From assembly GCF_000973105.1 (NCBI RefSeq), contig NC_015844.1:434001-498000 (forward strand): DNA of 64,000 bases, in the 5' to 3' direction. Within the stretch, counting starts at the first letter, position 1. Each line of letters starts with the position of its first letter. Below the pieces are notes generated by a model that was given only the letters and a program-made list of their open reading frames with translations, made no database searches and was not told the DNA's origin. The position numbers were made by a program, and so were the translations under genes. Positions 1 through 8,842 of the stretch are shown one piece after another. This DNA is from Zobellia galactanivorans (lineage in GTDB: Bacteria; Bacteroidota; Bacteroidia; Flavobacteriales; Flavobacteriaceae).

Positions 1-2157
1 GGGAGCCTTGACCCAGACCGACATGGTATAATTCGTATTGGATTCAAGGTTTTCTATGGTTTGTTGAATGCCGTTATTTTTTTTATGGATCGCAACAGAA
101 TGCGATTGCATTCGAGTTTTCGCCGTTTCAATTCCCCATGAATCCTCTTGAATGATTTGCACTGCCTCCCCTGTTTTATGCCAAGCGTTCAAACCTTGCT
201 CAAAGGTGCCGTTGGTAACCAAGTTCATAAAATCGGTCTTAAAGGCTTCGAATTCAGGTTTTGGCGGAGCATCAAAATTATGCCCGGCACGCCATGCTTC
301 CTTACCATATTCGAATGCACCAAGATCAGGAGCTTGTCCTTCAAAGCTATCTGTTATGGATTTCAATATTACCCCTTTGTCAATAGCCGGAGATGTCGCG
401 CTAAGCTCAAAATTTTGAGATTGGGGATCCACTAATCGCGCTTCAATATCCTTGAAAAGATTATGGGTAGTTACTACGTTTTCCGAGACATGGTATGAAC
501 CTGTGAAAATATTGTTGATTACGACATCACCGTACATATCCTCTTTAAAGTTCCTTCCCCAATACCCTAGTCCGTATTTATTATAAAGCGTATTATTGAA
601 TATAAGGTTATAGTTTCCCGGAGTATTAAGGCGTATGCCATCATAGGCCCCAATACTCAAAAAGCCCGGTGGTGCCTCGGTGAGTATATATTCCCAACCA
701 CAGTTCCACACCACGTTATGATGAATGGTATAATTACTGGTACTATTGTCTAAATAAATACCAATGCCATAGACGTTGTGCACTTTATTATGGTGAATGA
801 CCGTACCGGCCCCATCATTGTTGGCCACATAAAAACCGCCGATATCATGCCGAATGAGGCCTGCATCACTAACACTGTTGTACTGGAAGCGCATATTTTT
901 TCCTCCCGGCCCAATACATCCGCCACCTGCACGGGCAACCGTATTGTGACTTATCAAATGGCCGCTACCAGAGGTGTTCAACAGTTGGTCCCATGTGCCG
1001 GTGTAATTTCCATCGTGGATATAGCTGTTCACGACCTTATTATTACTTCCCGTAATGTTAACCAAGGCCTTCGGGCTATATGCAAATTCACAACTGTTGA
1101 TTTCGTTATGCTTACCCGATAAATTGATGCCCGGTTCAACATAGAACCCTTTTACGTTTTCTATGAGGCAATGCTGCGTAAGCGCATCAGAAGTTATTCC
1201 CGCACCAAAAATGTCAAGATTGGCGATTTCGACATAAGAGCTCCCCGACAGATCAATTGCATTGTTTCTCGTCTTTATTTCGAGACTTAATTCAGATGAG
1301 GCTTCATGCTCTTCTAAATAAAAAAAGAGCTTTCCCTTTTGGGGGTCATAATACCATTCCCCATCGGTATCCAACAAATCGTAATGACCGGAAATGTAAA
1401 ATCGATTCCCCTTTCTAGGCGCATAATTTTTGTCCCACCCAGAAGTACCTCCGTAATAATTTTGCCTTCTTTTGGCCTCGGGAAAGGAGATCCTTTGTTC
1501 ATTAGGCTTATACCCAGAAACTACAAAGGTCTGCAACGCCCATTCCTTTCCAAAGAAACCATAGAGCGTCGCACCTTTTAAATCTATGTTCTTGGGTAAA
1601 TCGGTATTTTGTAACGATAGGGCGGTACCACCGTCTACCTTGGCGAAATTTGGTTTAAGAAGGTCGCCCGAGTAATTGGGCCAACGCGCTTCGGGTGTCC
1701 AATTTTCATTATGGAAGACGATTAAATCTTCCGAAGTTTTTTCTAGGGGAACACTAAAAATATGCTCAGATATTTTGGTCCACCCCTTGTCCATCACTGA
1801 ACACCCGTTGATTATAACCTTTTCATTTTTATAACCGACGAGTCTCAATTTCCTTGACGGTTCGCCTACAAAATTCGGAAATACTGTTTCGCGGTAAGTT
1901 CCCTTTCGAATATAACAGATGCCACCATCCTTCATAACCTCTAAGGCTTTTTTTATAGTCAAAAAAGGTCCGTCTGATCCGTTTGAATTCGGCTTAGGCC
2001 GTTTACCCGACCAGTTGTCATTTCCTTTTTTACTCACATAGTATACCTTGTCGACACGTTTTTCCTCAAGGGCATAAACCGAAAATTGCAAAGAAAATGT
2101 AAGCAGGAACAAGGCAATAACAAGCAGTCGGTCGGTTGATTTTTCCGAACGAACCAT
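1..2157 (-). CDS. Secreted right-handed beta-helix protein with C-terminal carbohydrate-binding-like domain (partial)
   Basis: The reading frame is open from an ATG at 2157 down to base 1, so at least 719 codons are present and the C-terminus lies outside the window. An in-frame ATG at 2178 is an alternative start. The N-terminus is a signal peptide (basic start, then LLVIALFLLTF, cleavage near VYA). It is followed by YYVSKKGNDNWSG and GPFLTIKKAL, the usual entry to secreted parallel beta-helix proteins, and by many short repeats with N-G, NN and H-N turns (for example HHNKVHNVYGIGIY). The last 80 or so residues start NLVTNGTFEQGLNAWHK, typical of a CBM4/9-like jelly-roll. It probably acts on the same glycan as the downstream-oriented fucosidase genes that precede it in the transcript, as a glycosidase or lyase. 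I cannot assign a CAZy family. A 132-nt gap separates it from the GH29 gene before it. Confidence 0.8.
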   Translation of the reverse strand, partial: MVRSEKSTDRLLVIALFLLTFSLQFSVYALEEKRVDKVYYVSKKGNDNWSGKRPKPNSNGSDGPFLTIKKALEVMKDGGICYIRKGTYRETVFPNFVGEPSRKLRLVGYKNEKVIINGCSVMDKGWTKISEHIFSVPLEKTSEDLIVFHNENWTPEARWPNYSGDLLKPNFAKVDGGTALSLQNTDLPKNIDLKGATLYGFFGKEWALQTFVVSGYKPNEQRISFPEAKRRQNYYGGTSGWDKNYAPRKGNRFYISGHYDLLDTDGEWYYDPQKGKLFFYLEEHEASSELSLEIKTRNNAIDLSGSSYVEIANLDIFGAGITSDALTQHCLIENVKGFYVEPGINLSGKHNEINSCEFAYSPKALVNITGSNNKVVNSYIHDGNYTGTWDQLLNTSGSGHLISHNTVARAGGGCIGPGGKNMRFQYNSVSDAGLIRHDIGGFYVANNDGAGTVIHHNKVHNVYGIGIYLDNSTSNYTIHHNVVWNCGWEYILTEAPPGFLSIGAYDGIRLNTPGNYNLIFNNTLYNKYGLGYWGRNFKEDMYGDVVINNIFTGSYHVSENVVTTHNLFKDIEARLVDPQSQNFELSATSPAIDKGVILKSITDSFEGQAPDLGAFEYGKEAWRAGHNFDAPPKPEFEAFKTDFMNLVTNGTFEQGLNAWHKTGEAVQIIQEDSWGIETAKTRMQSHSVAIHKKNNGIQQTIENLESNTNYTMSVWVKAP

Positions 2158-2289
2158 ATGTACAGTTTGAACTCCCATATTTGAAAAGGCCGTTTAGAGC
2201 TATTTTTAATTTATATCTTGTTACGGACAGGAAACCCTATCCCTTTCTTTTAAACAAAAGGCATCTGCGCTTGCCGCCTGCCCTATCGA

Positions 2290-3732
2290 TTATTTTACAA
2301 TGACCTCGGCAATTCTGAGGCTACCTTCTTTTTGCATCCTTATCTTTACAAAGCGTCCAAACACGCCCTTGGTCTTTAGTGTTTTTGAAGGATCGGGGAA
2401 TTCTTTAAACCCTTTGGACCAAACTACTTTTTCGTCCTTATCCAAAATAGAGACGATTACATCGGTCATTTCTGTTTTTTCCTGGCCAGTAGCATTGTAT
2501 ATGGTGATTTCATTGATTTTTTCCGTGTCTTGAAGATCTACCATCCACCACGGGTTCATTTGTTGTTTGGTGCCCGATGTCTGTTCCATTTCCCAGTTCC
2601 CCTCGGTTACGCCATCAACGGCAATATCGGCTCTTGGATAGGCGCGTTTATCATTGATATAGGGATGGGTCGTAGATTGGGAGCAAGGTTTCAAAAAGGC
2701 CAGGTTTTCGGAAACCTCATAAGAAAAACCCCAATCGGATCCTGGTTTTTCAAGTGGGGCGGGTTTCTGCCATACCGCCGCAGTTTCTTTTAACCGTGTT
2801 ATTACATCTTCATCGATCCGCCCTTCAGGGTTGGGCGAAATATTTAGAATATAGACTGAATTATGAGAGTTGTAACTATTCAGTTGTTTTAGCAGGTAAT
2901 CAACACTTTTAGATACGCCAAAGCCATTGTTGTTGTCCCACCACCAGCCTCGCTGAATAAAATCGGAGGCCGCAGTCGGTCTCATATAATCTTTATGGTA
3001 CGGATAAGCCCTTCCCGCGGCATCGGCAAAGGGAACCTCGGCATGGGCCAGATTGGACTCATAAGTATGGTTTACGATCAGGCAATTGGGCTGCAAGGAT
3101 TTGACCAAGGCATAAATTTCACCATAGGGCATATCGTCAAAATCAGGGTTGGTAGGCCATGAAGACCAGCCATCGAAATTGATATAATCTATTGGCCCAT
3201 AATTGGTCAAAAGTTCCCTGATCTGATTTTTAGTGAATTCGATTTCCGCCCGCGAAGTGCTACCGTTTTCTACTTTATGATGATAATCCAATATCGAATA
3301 ATACAGTCCTACTTTCAGGCCCGCCTTGCGAAACGAATCGACAAAGGCTTTGACAACATCGGTCTTGACGCCCGAAGAAGCCACGTCATAATCCGTATAG
3401 GCGCTATCCCAAAGACAGAAGCCACCATGGTGTTTTGTCGTAAGCCAGCCTCCGGTCATTCTAGCATCTTTTACCACCTGGGCCCACTGGTCCGTATCGA
3501 GTCCCGTAGGCGCCCAAGTTGTTGGGGCGACCTTACCATAGGCCCGACCTTGTTTCTCTTCTGAATTGACATTGTTAAAAGTGGCCATGTTATAATGAAA
3601 ATAGGCCTGGTAACGGGTATTTACAAAATCAAGCTGAAGCTCGGGTAAGGGTTTTGACTTCTTATCTATAGTTGTTTGCGCTTGGATATGCGTCGCAATT
3701 AAAAAAAGTGCTACTATCTTTACTATTTTCAT
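2290..3732 (-). CDS. Secreted GH29 alpha-L-fucosidase-family protein
   Basis: A 480-residue exo-glycosidase of the GH29 type, expected to remove terminal alpha-L-fucose in the periplasm. It has a signal peptide (ending near IQAQ). The TIM-barrel carries TTKHHGGFCLW (residues 98-108) and YGPIDYINFDGW (178-189), where Asp187 fits the GH29 nucleophile. Residues from about 341 (ENLAFLKPCSQS, then PWWMVDL) look like an F5/8-type galactose-binding-like domain. The usual GH29 FIHWG motif is replaced by YFHYN (44-48), so this is a divergent subgroup. It is a tandem paralogue of the next gene upstream, separated by only 2 nt, and differs from it in having no lipoprotein cysteine. The exact linkage specificity is unknown. 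Confidence 0.85.
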   Translation of the reverse strand: MKIVKIVALFLIATHIQAQTTIDKKSKPLPELQLDFVNTRYQAYFHYNMATFNNVNSEEKQGRAYGKVAPTTWAPTGLDTDQWAQVVKDARMTGGWLTTKHHGGFCLWDSAYTDYDVASSGVKTDVVKAFVDSFRKAGLKVGLYYSILDYHHKVENGSTSRAEIEFTKNQIRELLTNYGPIDYINFDGWSSWPTNPDFDDMPYGEIYALVKSLQPNCLIVNHTYESNLAHAEVPFADAAGRAYPYHKDYMRPTAASDFIQRGWWWDNNNGFGVSKSVDYLLKQLNSYNSHNSVYILNISPNPEGRIDEDVITRLKETAAVWQKPAPLEKPGSDWGFSYEVSENLAFLKPCSQSTTHPYINDKRAYPRADIAVDGVTEGNWEMEQTSGTKQQMNPWWMVDLQDTEKINEITIYNATGQEKTEMTDVIVSILDKDEKVVWSKGFKEFPDPSKTLKTKGVFGRFVKIRMQKEGSLRIAEVIVK

Positions 3733-3734
3733 AA

Positions 3735-5222
3735 TTATTTTCCTTTTACGATAACCTCTGCCAAAGCAAGACTACCTTTTCCATTTAATTGAACTTTTAC
3801 AAAACTTCCGACGATATCGGGAACGGCGATGGTATGCGTTTTTGATGCGGCATTCACCTCATCGGATTTCCAAACCTCTTTTTCGTCGGCATCCCATATG
3901 CTTACCGTAAAGTTTTTCAATTCGTCCGTATGCTTATCGGTGCGGTCAAACAGTTTTATTTCGTTTATTTTATGTTCGGCCTGAAGGTCTACCTTCCACC
4001 AAGGACGGTCTTCAACTTCCGTCCATGAAGTTTGCTCCATTTCGCCATTGCCTTCGGTTACCCCATCAACCGCAATATCGGCCCTTGGATAGGCTCTTTT
4101 ATCACGAATAAAAGTATGGGTGCTCGATTGGGAGCAAGGCCTTAAAAAGGCCAGGTTTTCGGAAACCTCATAAGCAAAACCCCAATTCGCCCCTGGGCTT
4201 TTAAGGTCTTCCGGTTTTTCCCATACCGCTGCGGCCTCTTTTAATCGAACGATGGCATCATCGTCTATACGCCCGGCAGGGTTGGGGGAAATATTCAGAA
4301 TGTAAACCGAATTATGGGAGTTGTAACTGTCTAATTGACCTAAGATATACTCTACACTTTTAGTAACACGCATGTTGTTATTATCATCCCACCACCAATC
4401 GATTTGGACCAGATCGGAAGCTGCCGTTGGCCGCATATAGTCTGGGTGATATGGATAGGCACGGCCCGCCGCATCGGCAAACGGCACTTCGGCATGGGCC
4501 AAATTGGATTCATATGTATGGTTAACGATAAGGCAATTGGGCTGTAAGGATTTTACCAATCTGTAGATTTCACCATAGGGAACATCGTCAAAATTCGGAG
4601 TGGTAGGCCATGACGACCAACCATCGAAGTTGATGTAATCTATTGGCCCATAATTGGTCAACAATTCGGTAATCTGATTTTTGAGGAACTCGATTTCCTC
4701 ACGTGTCGTGCTCCCGTTTTCCACACCATGATGATAGTCTAAAATAGAATAATACAGTCCCACTTTTAAACCGGCATCCCTAAACGTTTTTACAAATTCG
4801 CCTACCACGTCGGTCTTGACGCCAGAGGAAGCCACATCGTAATCGGTATATTCACTATCCCAAAGACAGAAGCCCCCATGGTGTTTAGTGGTCAACCATC
4901 CGCCTTCCATCCGTGCATCTTTACACACTTGGGCCCATTGTGCCACATCTAAGCCCGTAGGCGCCCACATACTCGCTGGTTCCGTCCCCGTAGACCTCCC
5001 AAAATGCTCTTCGGAATTCAGGTTTTTGAAGGTGCACATATTGTAGTGAAAATAGGCCTGATACCGCGTGTTTAAAAAATCGAGCTGTAGTTCGGCCAAT
5101 GGCCTGGCCGTTTCTTCCGTATCAACCTCAGCGTTTTTCGTAATGACTTTTTCTTCCTCCTTACAATTGAGCAAAAGAAAGCTCGTTGAAAGCATGAGCA
5201 TTAGGGTGCGGGTTTTAAACAT
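3735..5222 (-). CDS. GH29 alpha-L-fucosidase-family lipoprotein, probably surface exposed
   Basis: A 495-residue paralogue of the 2290-3732 protein with the same plan: HHGGFCLW near 114-121, YGPIDYINFDGW with candidate nucleophile Asp200, and a C-terminal F5/8-like domain with PWWKVDL. The difference lies at the N-terminus. The leader ends LLLNC with Cys20, followed by KEEE. A Lys plus acidic residues just after the cysteine matches the lipoprotein export signal described in Flavobacteriia, so outer-surface display is inferred. It is translated just before its soluble sister (2-nt gap), and 55 nt separate it from the GH141-like gene upstream. The family call is firm; surface location and substrate are inference. 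Confidence 0.85.
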   Translation of the reverse strand: MFKTRTLMLMLSTSFLLLNCKEEEKVITKNAEVDTEETARPLAELQLDFLNTRYQAYFHYNMCTFKNLNSEEHFGRSTGTEPASMWAPTGLDVAQWAQVCKDARMEGGWLTTKHHGGFCLWDSEYTDYDVASSGVKTDVVGEFVKTFRDAGLKVGLYYSILDYHHGVENGSTTREEIEFLKNQITELLTNYGPIDYINFDGWSSWPTTPNFDDVPYGEIYRLVKSLQPNCLIVNHTYESNLAHAEVPFADAAGRAYPYHPDYMRPTAASDLVQIDWWWDDNNNMRVTKSVEYILGQLDSYNSHNSVYILNISPNPAGRIDDDAIVRLKEAAAVWEKPEDLKSPGANWGFAYEVSENLAFLRPCSQSSTHTFIRDKRAYPRADIAVDGVTEGNGEMEQTSWTEVEDRPWWKVDLQAEHKINEIKLFDRTDKHTDELKNFTVSIWDADEKEVWKSDEVNAASKTHTIAVPDIVGSFVKVQLNGKGSLALAEVIVKGK

Positions 5223-5277
5223 AGTTTTGATATTTTGGTTTGAATCTGTACTGTTTTTTTTTTGGAATGAAGGAAGC

Positions 5278-7716
5278 CTATGGTTTCAGGTAACTGGGCA
5301 AGGGGTATCTCGCATTGACGATCTCTGCATTGTAGCGCCCGCCTTTTTCGCTCTTGAACCTCTTATAAATTTCACTTCGATACTTCATTTTATTAGGCGT
5401 GCTCGGTCTAAACCGGTCATTTACCAAGCCTATTTCCTCAAAGGGTATTGGTTTAAAATTGGGCTTGGGGGTAAAATCTTCCCTAAAGCTAAAATCGAGG
5501 GAAGACACGTCGCGAAAGGCACTTAGTTCAATATCGGTTGGCAGTTCAAAATGGCCTTCTGCCGGAAGGTCCGTAAAACGACCGACCTCACTGCTCTCTA
5601 GACCTTCTATGGTACCCGAACCACCGTGTATATGGAATTTTTGACTGACTTTAAAGGTATAATTATCCTTCACTTGACAAAACGTCTGTGCCCAAGGATT
5701 GGTTTCTATCATTTCTTTCATTTCGGGGAAGGCTTCCTTCCATGGCGATTTCAACCAGCCTTCTTTTCCGATAACACTTTCAACAATATTGAGGTAATCA
5801 CCTTTGTCTCCCTTGGGAAGGTCTCGCCCGAATTTAGAGAGGTCCTTCCATCGGTCTTGAATTTCGACGGAAGAGATAGCGCTTTTATTCGTCCACCACA
5901 TTACCGAACAGTCCATGGTAATGTTATTTTGATAATCATTTAATGGGCCTTGAAAAGCGGCACCACCGCGCCCCGACCTATAAAATACATTTCCGTAGAT
6001 TTTCAAACCTGCACCGCCATCGTCATTTCTAAAGGCCATAACGGGATGTCCCCCGGGTTCAATGAGGTGGTGTACAAAATTGTACCGAAGCACATTGTTC
6101 ATGGTATACCATTGCGCCCCGCAATAGGCCACGTTAAAATCTCCCATTTCATAACCTATGTTATAAAACTCGTTGTATTCCATTAAAAGATCCACCGTTT
6201 TGTAGGAGATAGCCCCGTTCATGTTGTACAAAAGGTTATGCGCAAAATATATACCGACACCCGATAAGCCTATAAGCCCATACCCGCGATAACGGCAATC
6301 CCTTATGATGTTATTGGTTGCGAAATTGAAGCAGTGTTCCAAGGATCGGAAATCGCCTCCGGAAATACTGAAGGCCGCATAAAGATCATAGAAATTACAG
6401 GCGGTAATACCGTTATATTTCCCTCCACTTATGTTAACTCCCTTTCCGGCGCCGTTACGGACGGTACTTGCCGCCAAGAGGTTGTGTTCCCCTCCTTCTA
6501 TACTCACGGCCAAATCGGCCGTGTTTTCGAAAACGAAGTTCTTTAAAATTACGTTTGAGGTGTTCTTAAGGCTGATCATTGCCAATTTTCCGCTTTTGCC
6601 TTTCTGGCCTCTCCCTTGATCGCCAATCACGGTCAATCTTGATGTTTTTGGCATAAATCCGTCAATAGGCCAGACGTACAAGCGTTGCTCCTTTTTGTCG
6701 AAATACCATTCTCCCGGTTCGTCCAATTCTGCCAAAACATTAAAAAGCCGTACCCTTCTCGGAATGGACTTGATCTTGTCGACAATTCCGTATCGGGTGT
6801 GGTGCAACAACTGAACGGAGCCCTCTTCTATATTGCCCACGGCTTCGTTCTGAAAGTACCAATCATTATGAAAGTAGCCTTGGACCCTCATATCTCCCGT
6901 TCTTTTAAATTCATCCGCAATAGAAGGTGAGAGGTTTTCCTTGAACCTAAATTTCCCGCCGGTCGGGTTTTCCTTACTGTAGGGCATAGGTTGTTCATTA
7001 GGTTTAAGCCAACGTGTAGTGGGGCCTTCCTCTAAAATTTCCCCTATATGGTTATATCCCCGATTCGGCCACTGTGCCAATTGCAACATACTGCCGTTCA
7101 TGGCCAATTGCCCATATTCACCATCTCCCTTAAACGCTTTGGCGGCCTGATGCTTCGTGAGGTCTATACTCATGACCTTTCCACGTGCTTTCGGGTGGAG
7201 CCTGGCCAGCAGTTTTTCATTTTTTACCTTCTGCAATTTTTTTACGTTGAGTTCAGCTCCAGAAGAGAAAATCACCTCATCTGGGGCCTCTCCGCTATAG
7301 ACCACGGGTCTATCAGGACTTCCTGAATCTTCTTTTAAAAGTTGAAACTCGTTTTCAATAAAATAGGTCCCTTTTAATACAACTACCTCAACCCCACCAT
7401 TGGGCAAGCCCTTAGTAGTTTTTAAGTTCCTTATCGCATTTCTTGCGGCCTCCAGGCTCTTAAAGGGTTTATTCTTCGTTCCGGGGTTATTGTCCTTGCC
7501 GTTCGGGCCAACATAGAATTTTGCCCCAGGTCTTACATCTTTTAAAAATTGATTGTCGGTGTATTTGGAGCTGTACTCGGGAAATGAAAATGCGGGTTGC
7601 CCTTCTTCCTTATTTTCTTGTGCATGCCCCAAAGAACACATCAGCAAATTAACAAGGAGGAAGGCCATTGGCCTAATAAGGGCCAACCGATATTGGCTAA
7701 AGCATAAGCTGTTCAT
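5278..7716 (-). CDS. GH141-like right-handed beta-helix glycosidase
   Basis: An 812-residue secreted protein. The opening KFYVGPNGKDNNPGTKNKPF and SLEAARNAIRNLK, then LLKEDSGSPDRPVVYSGE and a long beta-helix (repeats such as NVILKNFVFENTADLAVSIEGG), match the layout of GH141. Known members of that family include an alpha-L-fucosidase acting on rhamnogalacturonan II and a xylanase. Given the fucosidase neighbours, fucosidase activity is the better guess, but a related unassigned beta-helix family is possible. The signal peptide is best seen from Met17 (MAFLLVNLLMCSLGHAQ), so translation could start at 7668 instead of 7716. The gene begins 7 nt after the stop of its upstream neighbour. Confidence 0.7.
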   Translation of the reverse strand: MNSLCFSQYRLALIRPMAFLLVNLLMCSLGHAQENKEEGQPAFSFPEYSSKYTDNQFLKDVRPGAKFYVGPNGKDNNPGTKNKPFKSLEAARNAIRNLKTTKGLPNGGVEVVVLKGTYFIENEFQLLKEDSGSPDRPVVYSGEAPDEVIFSSGAELNVKKLQKVKNEKLLARLHPKARGKVMSIDLTKHQAAKAFKGDGEYGQLAMNGSMLQLAQWPNRGYNHIGEILEEGPTTRWLKPNEQPMPYSKENPTGGKFRFKENLSPSIADEFKRTGDMRVQGYFHNDWYFQNEAVGNIEEGSVQLLHHTRYGIVDKIKSIPRRVRLFNVLAELDEPGEWYFDKKEQRLYVWPIDGFMPKTSRLTVIGDQGRGQKGKSGKLAMISLKNTSNVILKNFVFENTADLAVSIEGGEHNLLAASTVRNGAGKGVNISGGKYNGITACNFYDLYAAFSISGGDFRSLEHCFNFATNNIIRDCRYRGYGLIGLSGVGIYFAHNLLYNMNGAISYKTVDLLMEYNEFYNIGYEMGDFNVAYCGAQWYTMNNVLRYNFVHHLIEPGGHPVMAFRNDDGGAGLKIYGNVFYRSGRGGAAFQGPLNDYQNNITMDCSVMWWTNKSAISSVEIQDRWKDLSKFGRDLPKGDKGDYLNIVESVIGKEGWLKSPWKEAFPEMKEMIETNPWAQTFCQVKDNYTFKVSQKFHIHGGSGTIEGLESSEVGRFTDLPAEGHFELPTDIELSAFRDVSSLDFSFREDFTPKPNFKPIPFEEIGLVNDRFRPSTPNKMKYRSEIYKRFKSEKGGRYNAEIVNARYPLPSYLKP

Positions 7717-7723
7717 TTTCTGT

Positions 7724-8842
7724 TCAATTTTGAATTTGCAAGTTCATTTTCTGTTTTAGCTCCATCAATGGTATAATCCACTTCTGAGGTATTTGACCAC
7801 TTTGGTCGGGCGGTACGTTCAATAGAAAGTTTACATCATTATCCAAACAATCCTGAAATTTGGAGGTTAACTCGTCTATGGGTTTGGCCTCGTCATCAAT
7901 TTCCCAAAACCACTCATTGCCTATAGGCATGTTCGATTCGGCAGGTAAGTAGTATTGTTGGTTTTTTATTTCCCATACGGGATCATACGGTTTTTCGGGA
8001 GAGAAGCGCTCTAATGTAAGGACATCGGTAGGCCAGGCCTTTTTATCTAAAAAGACAAGATCCTTTCCTACCTTTTTCTTTCCATGGTTCATGACGATAA
8101 GCATATCTGGATATTTTTTTGAGATACGGTCGTAGATAAACTGTCGATAGCCATCGCCAAGAATTATGGGAATATCGATCCAGAATTCGACCAAGGGACT
8201 GTATCTTTCAAGGAGCTCATCTATTTGCGCGGTCATAAAATTCTGGTATAGATGGGAGGTATACGGTGCTCCCTTTGCCGGTTCCATTTCCGTAGGTGTG
8301 ACCATAGCCCCATTATAATTTTCCGACTTGCCCGGCATAAGACTTCCGAAAGTATGATGATTGTCCCATGCGCAATAATAGAGTCCCGGCCGTATTCCCT
8401 GCTTACGACACTCCTTTACAAATTCACCTACCACATCAACCGCCGTTTTGTTTCCCGACACGTCGTAATCGGTATAATCGGAGGGCCATAAACAATGGCC
8501 CGCAACATGTTTGGCCGTCAAAACGGCATAGGTCATCCCCGCCTCTTTGGCCACCCTGACCCATTGCGATACATCTAAATTGGTCGGGGCGTATGTATCC
8601 AGCGGTGCTTGGCCATCGGGCAGTTCTTCCCCTAAAAACGTACTCATACCAAAATGTATGAACATACCGTACTTCAACGCCTGCCATTCCCTCAATTTTG
8701 ATTCGGGCAACCGTTGTTGGGTTACCGCATCGGGATTCTCTTTCCCTTTTGGGGCCACCATGTCCTTACAAGCGAACAAGGGCAAGCACAAAAGCAGTAC
8801 TATGCGTAATTTAGAGGTTATATTTTTAGAGAATCCTACCAT
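7724..8842 (-). CDS. GH29 alpha-L-fucosidase-family lipoprotein, single domain
   Basis: At 372 residues this is the shortest GH29 of the set, a bare catalytic barrel without a C-terminal beta-sandwich. The leader ends LPLFAC (Cys25), indicating a lipoprotein. Motifs are YGMFIHFGMSTF (58-69), AKHVAGHCLW (110-119) and SPLVEFWIDIP, where Asp223 is the likely nucleophile. The region around 165-195 has an insertion rich in Gly, Pro and Glu before the strand carrying the nucleophile. Its ATG overlaps the stop of the preceding gene by one base (TAATG at 8842), which suggests translational coupling. It should remove terminal alpha-L-fucose or a close analogue; linkage is not known. Confidence 0.85.
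   Translation of the reverse strand: MVGFSKNITSKLRIVLLLCLPLFACKDMVAPKGKENPDAVTQQRLPESKLREWQALKYGMFIHFGMSTFLGEELPDGQAPLDTYAPTNLDVSQWVRVAKEAGMTYAVLTAKHVAGHCLWPSDYTDYDVSGNKTAVDVVGEFVKECRKQGIRPGLYYCAWDNHHTFGSLMPGKSENYNGAMVTPTEMEPAKGAPYTSHLYQNFMTAQIDELLERYSPLVEFWIDIPIILGDGYRQFIYDRISKKYPDMLIVMNHGKKKVGKDLVFLDKKAWPTDVLTLERFSPEKPYDPVWEIKNQQYYLPAESNMPIGNEWFWEIDDEAKPIDELTSKFQDCLDNDVNFLLNVPPDQSGQIPQKWIIPLMELKQKMNLQIQN

Noticed and set aside
148-1581. Plus-strand small open frames at the left edge
   Set aside because: They lie antisense to the continuous minus-strand beta-helix frame, have no leader or family motifs, and overlap one another.
2158-2289. Terminator between the beta-helix and GH29 genes
   Set aside because: Only a 4-bp GGCA/TGCC stem before TTTT was found, too weak to claim; the genes are assumed co-transcribed.
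7724-8842. Truncated GH29 because of its 372-residue length
   Set aside because: All catalytic-barrel motifs are present; it only lacks the optional C-terminal beta-domain.
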